The translations under genes and the position numbers were made by a program. A stretch of DNA of 64,000 nt. Source: an uncultured Clostridia bacterium. GTDB taxonomy: Bacteria; Bacillota; Clostridia; TANB77; CAG-508. The number at the start of each line of letters is the position of its first letter. Positions within the stretch are counted from its first letter, which is position 1. Under the pieces are notes generated by a model that ran no database searches, was not told the origin of the DNA, and saw only the letters and a program-made list of their open reading frames with translations. This document shows, piece after piece, positions 23,385 through 31,636 of this stretch. Location: positions 186,001 to 250,000 of the forward strand of contig CAKOXT010000002.1 in the NCBI GenBank assembly GCA_934130285.1, read 5' to 3'.

Positions 23385-23523
23385 AGGAAAGTTCTCAAAA
23401 CTTGCTATAATATAAATACTTTGTACAGAAATTTGCTATGCAAATTTCGCACACGAACAATTAAATGTATGTTGAATTCTATAATTTAAAATATAGAAAA
23501 ATTTAATCAGTCCACTATTGTTC
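23385..23523 (+). repeat. Dispersed structured repeat of a second type, copy 1
   Basis: A 139-base element matching 50818-50956 over its full length. It includes a perfect hairpin GAAATTTGC/GCAAATTTC, an inner CTATAATTTAAAATATAG hairpin, and an outer pair GAACAAT/ATTGTTC. No open frame. It follows a terminator and precedes the gapA promoter, so it is not obviously part of the gapA mRNA. Confidence 0.75.
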
Positions 23524-23592
23524 TATGTAGTGCACAGAAATATTTTCAAAAATGTTTATTATTTTCAAATGAGGGAAAAATAGAATAAACTA

Positions 23593-23621
23593 TTGCATTT
23601 GTAGCGATTTTGATATAGAAT
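23593..23621 (+). promoter_or_regulatory. gapA promoter
   Basis: TTGCAT (23593-23598), a 17-base spacer, TAGAAT (23616-23621). Confidence 0.6.
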
Positions 23622-23679
23622 ATGCATGGTTATTTATGACCAAATTTTAAGTGATTAGTAAATCAAAGGAGGATTTTAT

Positions 23680-24699
23680 ATGTCAGTAAAAGTAGCTATT
23701 AATGGATTCGGCCGTATAGGACGTTTAGCATTTAGACAAATGTTTGGAGCAGAAGGGTATGAGATTGTTGCAATAAACGATTTAACAAGTCCTGATATGT
23801 TAGCTCATTTGTTGAAATATGATTCTGCACAAAAAAGATATGAAAAAGCAGATACAGTTGTTGCAGGAGATGGATGCATAACTGTAGATGGAAAAACAAT
23901 AAAAATATATGCAGAAAAAGATGCTGCAAATTTACCTTGGGGTGAAATTGGAGTAGATGTTGTTTTAGAATGTACAGGTTTCTATACATCTAAAGAAAAA
24001 GCTTCTGCACATCTTGCTGCAGGTGCTAAAAAAGTTGTTATTTCTGCACCAGCTGGTAAAGATTTACCAACAGTTGTATTTGGTGTTAATGAAGGAGTTT
24101 TAACTAAAGAAGATAAAGTTATTTCAGCTGCATCTTGTACAACAAACTGTTTAGCTCCAATGGCTAAAGCATTAAATGATTATGCACCAATTCAATCAGG
24201 TATCATGACAACAGTTCATGCTTATACTGGTGATCAAATGGTATTAGATGGACCACATAGAAAAGGTGATTTAAGAAGAGCTAGAGCAGCTGCTGTAAAT
24301 ATTGTACCTAACTCAACAGGTGCAGCAAAAGCTATAGGATTAGTTATTCCAGAATTAAATGGAAAATTAATTGGATCAGCTCAAAGAGTTCCAGTTCCAA
24401 CTGGTTCTACAACAATATTAATTGCAACTGTAAAAGGTGAAGATATCACAGTAGAAGGAATTAATGCTGCTATGAAAGCTGCATCAAGTGCTTCTTATGG
24501 ATATACAGAAGAACCATTAGTTTCTTCAGATATTATAGGTATTACTTATGGATCATTATTTGATGCTACTCAAACAATGGTAACAAAAGTAGAAGATGGA
24601 TTATATCAAGTTCAAGTTGTTGCTTGGTATGATAATGAAAATTCTTATACTAGCCAAATGGTAAGAACTATAAAATATTTCGCTGAATTAGGTGAATAA
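23680..24699 (+). CDS. gapA: Glyceraldehyde-3-phosphate dehydrogenase
   Basis: Catalyses NAD-dependent oxidation and phosphorylation of glyceraldehyde-3-phosphate in glycolysis. 339 residues, full length. The Rossmann start is KVAINGFGRIGRLAFRQ, the catalytic cysteine is in SAASCTTNCLAPMAKAL, and the C-terminal part ends VAWYDNENSYTSQMVRT. AAAGGAGG precedes ATG 23680. It is first in the series gapA-pgk-tpiA-gpmI; a strong hairpin without a T run separates it from pgk. No CggR-type regulator gene is found upstream in this window. Confidence 0.98.
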   Translation: MSVKVAINGFGRIGRLAFRQMFGAEGYEIVAINDLTSPDMLAHLLKYDSAQKRYEKADTVVAGDGCITVDGKTIKIYAEKDAANLPWGEIGVDVVLECTGFYTSKEKASAHLAAGAKKVVISAPAGKDLPTVVFGVNEGVLTKEDKVISAASCTTNCLAPMAKALNDYAPIQSGIMTTVHAYTGDQMVLDGPHRKGDLRRARAAAVNIVPNSTGAAKAIGLVIPELNGKLIGSAQRVPVPTGSTTILIATVKGEDITVEGINAAMKAASSASYGYTEEPLVSSDIIGITYGSLFDATQTMVTKVEDGLYQVQVVAWYDNENSYTSQMVRTIKYFAELGE

Positions 24700-24718
24700 T
24701 TTAAATAAAATGTAATTT

Positions 24719-24748
24719 TTATAGGGATCGCTTAGGTGATCCCTATAA
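24719..24748 (+). other. gapA-pgk intergenic hairpin without T run
   Basis: A perfect 11-bp stem TTATAGGGATC/GATCCCTATAA (24719-24729, 24738-24748) followed by GATGATT, not by Ts. More likely an mRNA 3'-end stabiliser or processing barrier than a terminator. Confidence 0.6.
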
Positions 24749-24878
24749 GATGATTTTAGGGATATAAAATAATGTTTTTACATTATTAAATTTGTTTTTA
24801 TATGGATGTTAAATTCTATAAAGGAAATTGTATTCTAAATATACTTATAAAAGAATTTTGAGAAGGGATGATATTAGA

Positions 24879-26063
24879 ATGAATAAAAAAACTGTACGTG
24901 ACATAGATATTAAAGGTAAAAAAGTTCTAGTTAGATGTGATTTCAATGTTCCTTATGATGCAAATAGAGTAATTACAGATAACAGAAGAATCGTAGCAGC
25001 TTTGCCAACAATCAAATATTTATTAGAAAATGATTGTAAAGTTATTTTATGTTCTCACTTAGGAAGACCAAAGGGAGAAGTAAAACCTGAATTTTCATTA
25101 GATATAGTTGCTAAAGAATTATCAAGACTATTAGGTCAAGAAGTTAAATTAGCAGGAGATGTTGTTGGAGAATCAGCACAAAAATTAACTTCAGAAATGA
25201 AAAATGGAGAAGTTGTTTTATTAGAAAATGTTAGATTTGAAGCAGGAGAAGAAAAAAATGATCCTGAATTATCTAAGAAGTTTGCAAGTTTAGCAGAAGT
25301 ATATGTAAATGATGCTTTTGGAACTGCACATAGAGCTCATAGTTCAACAACTGGTGTTGCTGATTATTTACCAGCAGTATCAGGATTCTTAATTGAAAAA
25401 GAATTAAATTTCTTAGGTGATGCTTTGGAAAATCCAGAAAGACCATTTATGGCTATTTTAGGTGGAAAGAAAGTTTCTGATAAAATAGGTGTTATTGAAG
25501 CATTATTAGAAAAAGTTGATGTTTTAATGATTGGTGGAGCTATGGCTTACACATTCTTTAAATCAATGGGATACAATGTTGGAAATTCAATTTGCGAATT
25601 AGATAAATTAGATTTAGCTAAAGAACTTATGGAAAAAGCTAAAGCTAAAGGTGTTAAATTAATGTTACCTGTTGATACAAAGATTGGTAAAGAATTTGAT
25701 CCTAATACAGAAAGCAAAATTGTTAAATGTTCTGAAATACCAGATGGTTGGGAAGGATATGATATAGGATCTGAAACAATTGATTTATATATTGAAGAAT
25801 TAAAGAAAGCTAAAACTGTTATTTGGAATGGTCCTGTTGGATTATTTGAATTTGATCAATTCGCAGTTGGAACTAATTCTATAGCTAAAGCCTTAGCAGA
25901 CATAGATGCAGTTAAAATTATCGGTGGTGGAGATTCAGCAGCGGCAGTTGAAAAGGCAGGATTAGCTGAGAAATTCACACACATTTCTACTGGTGGTGGG
26001 GCTTCTCTTGAATTCTTAGAAGGTAAAAAATTACCAGGAATAGAAGCATTACAAGATAAATAG
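24879..26063 (+). CDS. pgk: Phosphoglycerate kinase
   Basis: Transfers the acyl phosphate of 1,3-bisphosphoglycerate to ADP. 394 residues, typical for the enzyme. The N-domain has VLVRCDFNVPYDANRVITDN and LCSHLGRPKGE; the C-domain has WNGPVGLFEFDQF and STGGGASLEFLEGKKLPGI. ATG 24879 follows AAGGGATG at about nine bases; the open frame extends upstream to 24828 without conserved sequence or ribosome site. Downstream, 17 bases separate it from a membrane-anchored protein gene of the same operon. Confidence 0.98.
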   Translation: MNKKTVRDIDIKGKKVLVRCDFNVPYDANRVITDNRRIVAALPTIKYLLENDCKVILCSHLGRPKGEVKPEFSLDIVAKELSRLLGQEVKLAGDVVGESAQKLTSEMKNGEVVLLENVRFEAGEEKNDPELSKKFASLAEVYVNDAFGTAHRAHSSTTGVADYLPAVSGFLIEKELNFLGDALENPERPFMAILGGKKVSDKIGVIEALLEKVDVLMIGGAMAYTFFKSMGYNVGNSICELDKLDLAKELMEKAKAKGVKLMLPVDTKIGKEFDPNTESKIVKCSEIPDGWEGYDIGSETIDLYIEELKKAKTVIWNGPVGLFEFDQFAVGTNSIAKALADIDAVKIIGGGDSAAAVEKAGLAEKFTHISTGGGASLEFLEGKKLPGIEALQDK

Positions 26064-26080
26064 AAGAAAGAGAATTTTAT

Positions 26081-26767
26081 ATGAAGAAAGTAGTAATTGG
26101 ATTAGTTGTTGCTATATTAATAGTAGCAAGTATTGTAGGAATTTTGTTTTTAAATACTAAAGGTAAGAAACAGAATTCAGGAAATGGACAGGTAGCTGCA
26201 GGTGATGAATATTATGGTAATAGGGGTAATATTTCTCAAGTAGAAAAGGTTAAATTTTTATCTAAGAATGATGAATATTTAGTTGGAATGATTGGTTTAC
26301 CTGTTTCTAATGAAGTAACAAATTTTTCAAATGAAAATATGATTCAATTTGCTTTAAATATTGCTGTTGAAAGATATGGAAGTATGCTTACAGAAAAGAA
26401 AAATAAGGATGGTTCTAAGGCATATTTAGTTTCAAAAGAAGTTGTTAATGAAATAACTAATGAATATTTTGGAGTAAATGAAGTTCCATTTGATGAGACA
26501 TCTAATGCATATTATTCAAAAGCAAATAAAGCTTTTCTATATGGAGAGAATATCGAAAAAACTCTTTATTATTATCCTGTAGATATGAAAGAAGAAGCAG
26601 ATACAGTTGAAATTACTGCTGATGCAATTTTTGTATCAGATGATCAAGAACAGTCTATGATTGAAAATGCTAAATATGATGGAAAATATGGTCAAGATAA
26701 TGTTGATAATACTATAAAATTTATTTTTAATAAAAGTGGAAAATTAGTTTCATATCAATATTTATAA
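26081..26767 (+). CDS. Membrane-anchored extracytoplasmic protein inside the glycolytic operon
   Basis: A 228-residue protein of unknown function with an N-terminal signal anchor (KKVVIGLVVAILIVASIVGI), a Gly/Asn linker, and an external domain of about 170 residues (VEKVKFLSKNDEYLVGMIGL, YFGVNEVPFDETSNAYYSKA, IKFIFNKSGKLVSYQYL at the end). No catalytic motif is recognised. It sits 17 bases after pgk and 33 bases before tpiA on the same strand without a terminator, so it should be co-transcribed with central glycolysis, an unusual place for an exported protein. The start at 26081 follows GAAAGAGA. Confidence 0.75.
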   Translation: MKKVVIGLVVAILIVASIVGILFLNTKGKKQNSGNGQVAAGDEYYGNRGNISQVEKVKFLSKNDEYLVGMIGLPVSNEVTNFSNENMIQFALNIAVERYGSMLTEKKNKDGSKAYLVSKEVVNEITNEYFGVNEVPFDETSNAYYSKANKAFLYGENIEKTLYYYPVDMKEEADTVEITADAIFVSDDQEQSMIENAKYDGKYGQDNVDNTIKFIFNKSGKLVSYQYL

Positions 26768-26800
26768 TAAATATTTTTCCATTGGAAAGGTGGCGATATA

Positions 26801-27553
26801 ATGAGAAAAAAAGTAATCGCGGGAAACTGGAAGATGAATATGCTTCCAAATGAAACAATAGAATATATTAATAGTTTTTCTAAATTAGTTGAAAATACTG
26901 ACAATGAAGTAATTCTTTGTGTTCCTTATACTGATTTATTTTATGCATTAATGACAGCACAAGGAACAAATATAAAAATAGGTGCACAAAATATGCATTT
27001 CGCAGAAAAAGGTGCATATACAGGTGAGGTTTCAGCTAAAATGTTAAAATCAATTGGTGTTGAATATGTAATCATAGGTCACTCTGAAAGAAGACAATAT
27101 TTTAATGAAACAGATGAAACTGTAAATAAAAAAATTAAAGCAGCTTTTGAAAATGAATTAAAACCTATAGTTTGTGTTGGTGAAACATTAGAACAAAGAG
27201 AAGAAGGATTAACTGAAGAAATAATAACAACACAAACAAGACTTGCTTTAGAAGGATTAGATGCTGAGCAAGTTAAAAATGTTATTGTTGCTTATGAACC
27301 AATATGGGCAATAGGAACAGGAAAAACAGCAACTTCAGAAGATGCTAATAATTCAATTAAAGCTATAAGAGCTGAGATTAGAAAAATTTATGGTGATGAT
27401 GTTGCTGATAATGTTATCATTCAATATGGAGGAAGTGTAAAATCTTCTAATGCTAAAGAATTATTTGAAACTTCTGATATTGATGGTGGATTAGTTGGTG
27501 GAGCTAGTTTAGTTCCAGAAGAATTTTCTAAGATAGTTAATTATAATAAATAG
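26801..27553 (+). CDS. tpiA: Triosephosphate isomerase
   Basis: Interconverts dihydroxyacetone phosphate and glyceraldehyde-3-phosphate. 250 residues, normal length. The N-terminal Lys/Asn site is AGNWKMN, the catalytic His is in IIGHSERRQYF, the catalytic Glu and loop 6 are in VAYEPIWAIGTGKTAT, and the phosphate loop is QYGGSVKSSN. GGAAAGGTGG precedes ATG 26801. Part of the gapA-pgk-orf-tpiA-gpmI run. Confidence 0.98.
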   Translation: MRKKVIAGNWKMNMLPNETIEYINSFSKLVENTDNEVILCVPYTDLFYALMTAQGTNIKIGAQNMHFAEKGAYTGEVSAKMLKSIGVEYVIIGHSERRQYFNETDETVNKKIKAAFENELKPIVCVGETLEQREEGLTEEIITTQTRLALEGLDAEQVKNVIVAYEPIWAIGTGKTATSEDANNSIKAIRAEIRKIYGDDVADNVIIQYGGSVKSSNAKELFETSDIDGGLVGGASLVPEEFSKIVNYNK

Positions 27554-27572
27554 AATAGGATGGGTAAAAAAT

Positions 27573-29102
27573 ATGGATAAAAAAACTACAATGCTTATGA
27601 TATTGGATGGTTTTGGAATTAATGAAAAAGAGGAAGGTAATGCCATAAAAATGGCTAATATTCCAAACATTAAAAGAATTTTAAAGCAATATCCAAATAC
27701 AATTTTGCATACAAGTGGTTTAGATGTTGGACTTCCAGAAGGACAAATGGGAAATTCAGAGGTTGGACATACTAATATTGGAGCAGGAAGAATTGTTTAT
27801 CAAGAATTGACAAGAATTACAAAATCAATTGAAGATGGAGATTTCTTTAGTATTCCAGAATTAGTAACAGCTATTGAGAACTGTAAAAAGAATCACTCAA
27901 AATTGCATATAATGGGATTGGTTTCAGATGGAGGTGTTCATAGTCACCAACGTCATTTATTTGCATTATTAGAATTAGCTAAGAGAAAAGATTTTGAAGA
28001 TGTTTATGTACATTGTTTCTTAGATGGTAGAGATACACCACCTGCTTCTGCAGAGGGATATCTTGCTGAATTGGAAGCAAAAATGTCTGAAAAAGGTGTT
28101 GGAAAAATAGCTACAATTATGGGTAGATTCTATGCTATGGATAGAGATAAGAGATGGAATAGAATCCAAAAAGCTTATGATGCTATGGTTAAAGGTGAAG
28201 GAGAAAAAGCTAGTTCTGCTTCAGTTGCTATTGAAAATTCATATCAAAAAGAAGTATTTGATGAATTTGTTGTTCCAACAGTTATTTGTAATAATGATAA
28301 GCCTGTTGCTAAAATTGAAGAAAACGATTCAGTTATTTTCTTTAACTTTAGACCAGATAGAGCTAGAGAGATTACAAGAGCTATTGTTGATGAAGAATTT
28401 GATGGATTTGAAAGAGATTATTTCAAAACAAATTTTGTTACATTTACAAATTATGATGAAACAATCAAAAATGTATCTGTTGCATTCAAAAAAACTGAAA
28501 TTAAGAATACTTTTGGAGAAATCATCAGTAAACATGGTATGACTCAATTACGTATTGCTGAAACTGAAAAATATGCTCATGTTACATTCTTCTTTAATGG
28601 TGGAGAAGAAAAACAATATGAAGGTGAAGATAGAATATTAATTCCATCACCAAAAGTTGAAACATATGATATGAAGCCAGAGATGAGTGCTTTTGAGGTT
28701 ACAGAAAATGTATTAAATGCAATTCATTCTAGAAAATATGATAGCATAATTTTAAACTTTGCTAATCCTGATATGGTAGGACATACAGGAAATATCGAAG
28801 CTGTAATTAAAGCTCTAGAATCATTAGATGGTTGTGTTGAAAAAATTGTTGAAGCTATTGAAGAAGAACATGGTATTCTTTTAATAACAGCAGATCATGG
28901 AAACTGTGAACAAATGATTGATTATAAAACAGGTGAACCACATACTGCTCATACAACAAATCCAGTTCCATTAGTTTTAGTTGGAAAAGATGATGTAAAA
29001 TTAAAAGAAGGAAGATTAGCAGATTTAGCACCAACAATGCTTGATTTAATAGGATTAGAAAAACCTGAAGAAATGACAGGTGAAAGTTTAATAGAAGCTT
29101 AA
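27573..29102 (+). CDS. gpmI: 2,3-bisphosphoglycerate-independent phosphoglycerate mutase
   Basis: An Mn-dependent mutase of the alkaline phosphatase superfamily converting 3- to 2-phosphoglycerate. 509 residues, full length. The phospho-acceptor serine is in GQMGNSEVGHTNIGAG; metal-site motifs are MILDGFGINE at the N-terminus and LITADHGNCEQM, with HTAHTTNPVPLVLVG, at the C-terminus. ATG 27573 follows AGGATGGG. Enolase, the next glycolytic gene in many Firmicutes, does not follow; a YezG-like gene does. Confidence 0.97.
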   Translation: MDKKTTMLMILDGFGINEKEEGNAIKMANIPNIKRILKQYPNTILHTSGLDVGLPEGQMGNSEVGHTNIGAGRIVYQELTRITKSIEDGDFFSIPELVTAIENCKKNHSKLHIMGLVSDGGVHSHQRHLFALLELAKRKDFEDVYVHCFLDGRDTPPASAEGYLAELEAKMSEKGVGKIATIMGRFYAMDRDKRWNRIQKAYDAMVKGEGEKASSASVAIENSYQKEVFDEFVVPTVICNNDKPVAKIEENDSVIFFNFRPDRAREITRAIVDEEFDGFERDYFKTNFVTFTNYDETIKNVSVAFKKTEIKNTFGEIISKHGMTQLRIAETEKYAHVTFFFNGGEEKQYEGEDRILIPSPKVETYDMKPEMSAFEVTENVLNAIHSRKYDSIILNFANPDMVGHTGNIEAVIKALESLDGCVEKIVEAIEEEHGILLITADHGNCEQMIDYKTGEPHTAHTTNPVPLVLVGKDDVKLKEGRLADLAPTMLDLIGLEKPEEMTGESLIEA

Positions 29103-29116
29103 TTTTGGGAGGAAAA

Positions 29117-29977
29117 ATGGCAACTTCTAATAATGAAAGGATCATTTATGCAGATATACAAAAAAAGTTATTTTATATGATTCCTGAAAAATGGGAGGCA
29201 ATTTATTTATATGCATCCATTCTTGAGGAGCCTTTTAAGAAACCTGTGGGAGAAATGTACTTTTATTATATTCCAAAAGGAATCTTAAAGAGACGACCTG
29301 TAAATGTGTATGAAATACCTGGATTATTTAATATTGATGAAGAAAGTTACAATGAACTTGTTCAAAAATTATTCTTAGACATAAGAAATCTGAGAAAAAT
29401 TCATAGAGAAACAAAAGCAGATTTATGGACACATTTAACTATTTCAATAGAAAATTTTCAATTTAAAATAAAGTATTCATATGATGATATAGGAAAAAAC
29501 TCTGAATTTACTCCTTATCAAAGGCATATAATTTGGAGATATAAATATTTGCATGATGATTTAGAACTTCAAACTAGAGAAGAAAAAGATGTAATTTCTA
29601 GATATTTGAATAGTGATCTTTATGAATTTGATAAAAATAATAATGATGTTTATATTGAAGGAATATATAAGCAGCCTGTTCATAATATTATTGATTATGA
29701 GCGTACTTTGACAGTTGAAGCAGCGATTGCTTCACAAAGTTCTAATCAGGAACAGGAAAATGAAAAATCAAAGCAAAAGAAAATAAAAAAAGAGAAGGAT
29801 GCTAAGAAGAAACAACCAGAAATTAAGAATAATACTTTGAAATCAGATGAAAATCAAATTTTATTTAATAGAGTAGATGAAATGAGAAATAAATCTAATA
29901 AAAAGCAGACTACACATAATATTGAAGAAATTGATGATGATATGATTTTAAGTTCAGATTTTATGACTAAAAAATAA
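29117..29977 (+). CDS. YezG-like (DUF600) domain protein with basic tail
   Basis: A 286-residue protein. Residues 8-160 show the pattern of the YezG/DUF600 family, whose members include antitoxins of YeeF-type nucleases: WEAIYLYASIL, MYFYYIPKG, IPGLFNIDEESYNELVQKLF, then D-L-W-T-H-L-T-I-S with F-K-I-K-Y-S-Y. The remaining 120 residues are Lys/Glu/Gln/Asn-rich and probably disordered, which is not typical of the family. No toxin gene is adjacent, so an immunity role is doubtful. ATG 29117 follows GGGAGG; it begins 15 bases after gpmI and is followed by a terminator, making it the last gene of the glycolytic operon. Confidence 0.7.
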   Translation: MATSNNERIIYADIQKKLFYMIPEKWEAIYLYASILEEPFKKPVGEMYFYYIPKGILKRRPVNVYEIPGLFNIDEESYNELVQKLFLDIRNLRKIHRETKADLWTHLTISIENFQFKIKYSYDDIGKNSEFTPYQRHIIWRYKYLHDDLELQTREEKDVISRYLNSDLYEFDKNNNDVYIEGIYKQPVHNIIDYERTLTVEAAIASQSSNQEQENEKSKQKKIKKEKDAKKKQPEIKNNTLKSDENQILFNRVDEMRNKSNKKQTTHNIEEIDDDMILSSDFMTKK

Positions 29978-29983
29978 AAAGAG

Positions 29984-30042
29984 AAAAAAGAGTATATTAA
30001 AAGATAAGGAATATTTATTTTTTAAAATATATTCTTTTTTTT
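29984..30042 (+). terminator. Terminator of the glycolytic operon
   Basis: AAAAAAGAGTATATT (from 29985) pairs with AATATATTCTTTTTT (to about 30040) around an A/T loop and ends in a long T run. Confidence 0.7.
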
Positions 30043-30086
30043 TATTTAATGTTATACTAATGCCAGAAAAGTATAGGAGAAAACAT

Positions 30087-31535
30087 ATGAAGAAAAAAAT
30101 AATTTTAGGATTATTAGCTATTATAATATTTTTGAATATTATGATAAGTTTAGTTTTTGCTGCTAATGCTAGTATTGATGTTATTAATCTTGATTATAAT
30201 GGTGCAGTTATTTCAGTAAAGTCTGATGAAAAGATAACTAGAGTAATTATGTATAAAAAGGATGCTCAAGGAAATTATGTTAGATTCTTTGAGAATATGG
30301 AAACAGGATATAATGAGAAAAATTTCTTTATTTCTAGGTATAGTTTATCTGAGACTGACAAGAGTAATTTTAGAGTAGATGTAATTACTGAAAGTGGAAG
30401 AACAAATACTGAAGATGTGGAAGTAGATAAAGTTCCAGAGTTACCTGAGAAAAAAGAAGAGGTAGTACCAACACCTACAGCAAAACCAACAGCTTCACCT
30501 ACTACAACACCTTCTGCTAGTCCGTCAACAACACCGAATCCATCTAATTCAAATAATAAGGATACTAAGCCAACAAGTATTAAATTGAATCAAAATAATT
30601 TAACTTTGACAATTGGTGAAAAGAAGCAAGCACAATTGAAATTAACAATGCAACCTAGTAATGCGAAAGCAAAATTAACTTGGTCAAGTGATGATAAAAG
30701 TATAGCTACAGTTAATAAAAATGGAATAGTTAATGGAAAGAAAACAGGGACTACAACTATCAAAGTAAAAACAGATACAGGATTGGTTGCACAGTGTAAA
30801 GTTACTGTAAAGCTTAAGAAAATTAATAAAACGATAAGTAAGAGAGATGCTTCTTTATGTAAGGTAATAGATACTGCGAATGGTTGTACGTCGATGCAGT
30901 CTGTTGCAGTTACTGATAAATATTATGTATGTGTAAAAAGGCGTAATGACGATAAACTGGGAACTGTATTAGTATATGATAAGAAAACAAATAAAAGAGT
31001 AAATGTATTGACTGGTAATTTTGGACATGCTAATGGTGTAACATATAATTCAAATGATAAATGTATATATATCACACATATGGGTGGAAATAATGTATCA
31101 AGGATTTCTGAAAAAAAATTGACAGCAGGAAGTTTAAAAAGAACTATTATGAAATTTCCTACAACTCCTACAGGGCTTGGATACAATGAAGATGCTCAGC
31201 AATGGGTTTTGAAAAAGGGAAAACATATTTATGTATATAATAATAGTATGACTAAAAGAATTAGATCGTTTGAGGTTGCAAAGCATATTGGTCAAGAATG
31301 TGAAGTGTATAAGAATTTATTATTATCAGTTGATTATATAGGAAATTCAAATGCATATGTATATGTGTATGATATTAATAATGGCATTTGCTATGGAAAA
31401 TATAAAATAACAATGCCTATTGAATTAGAAGGCGTTTCATATGATAAAGATTCTGATAGTTTAATTTTGACTTTCAATGATAATGGAGGAGATAAACTAT
31501 ATAAAATTCCAGCTAATTTAAAAAATTATATATAA
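30087..31535 (+). CDS. Secreted protein with Big2 domain and C-terminal propeller-like region
   Basis: 482 residues. A signal peptide (KKKIILGLLAIIIFLNIMIS, then LVFAA) is followed by a strand-rich domain of about 100 residues, a Thr/Pro/Ser linker (PTPTAKPTASPTTTPSASPS), a bacterial Ig-like Big2 domain (SIKLNQNNLTLTIGEKKQAQ, then WSSDDKSIATVNKNGIVNGK), and a C-terminal region of about 230 residues with repeated strands ending in Y-x-Y-D-x-x-N, such as VLVYDKKTNKRVNVLTGNFG and VYVYDINNGICYG, consistent with a beta-propeller. The protein is exported and probably surface-associated. ATG 30087 follows AGGAG; an earlier in-frame ATG at 30060 lies at the -10 box (TATACT, 30053-30058). Confidence 0.8.
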   Translation: MKKKIILGLLAIIIFLNIMISLVFAANASIDVINLDYNGAVISVKSDEKITRVIMYKKDAQGNYVRFFENMETGYNEKNFFISRYSLSETDKSNFRVDVITESGRTNTEDVEVDKVPELPEKKEEVVPTPTAKPTASPTTTPSASPSTTPNPSNSNNKDTKPTSIKLNQNNLTLTIGEKKQAQLKLTMQPSNAKAKLTWSSDDKSIATVNKNGIVNGKKTGTTTIKVKTDTGLVAQCKVTVKLKKINKTISKRDASLCKVIDTANGCTSMQSVAVTDKYYVCVKRRNDDKLGTVLVYDKKTNKRVNVLTGNFGHANGVTYNSNDKCIYITHMGGNNVSRISEKKLTAGSLKRTIMKFPTTPTGLGYNEDAQQWVLKKGKHIYVYNNSMTKRIRSFEVAKHIGQECEVYKNLLLSVDYIGNSNAYVYVYDINNGICYGKYKITMPIELEGVSYDKDSDSLILTFNDNGGDKLYKIPANLKNYI

Positions 31536-31549
31536 AAAGTCGAAAAGGC

Positions 31550-31578
31550 TTGAAAAATCTTCTAAAATGTTATAAAAT
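31550..31578 (+). promoter_or_regulatory. guaB promoter
   Basis: TTGAAA (31550-31555), a 17-base spacer, TAAAAT (31573-31578). No purine riboswitch signature was seen in the roughly 55-base leader. Confidence 0.6.
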
Positions 31579-31636
31579 TTATACTTAACAACGTAAAAAT
31601 ACTTGTACGAAGAAAATAATATTATAGGAGGTTTTT

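Noticed and set aside
23385..23523. Riboswitch or leader control of gapA by the repeat
   Set aside because: A good promoter lies between the repeat and gapA, and the second copy has the same relation to an unrelated gene.
29117..29977. Toxin-antitoxin pair based on the YezG-like protein
   Set aside because: No YeeF-type or other toxin gene is adjacent, and the gene sits at the end of a glycolytic operon.
31536..31636. Purine riboswitch before guaB
   Set aside because: No conserved junction sequences are visible, and the leader after the promoter is only about 55 bases.
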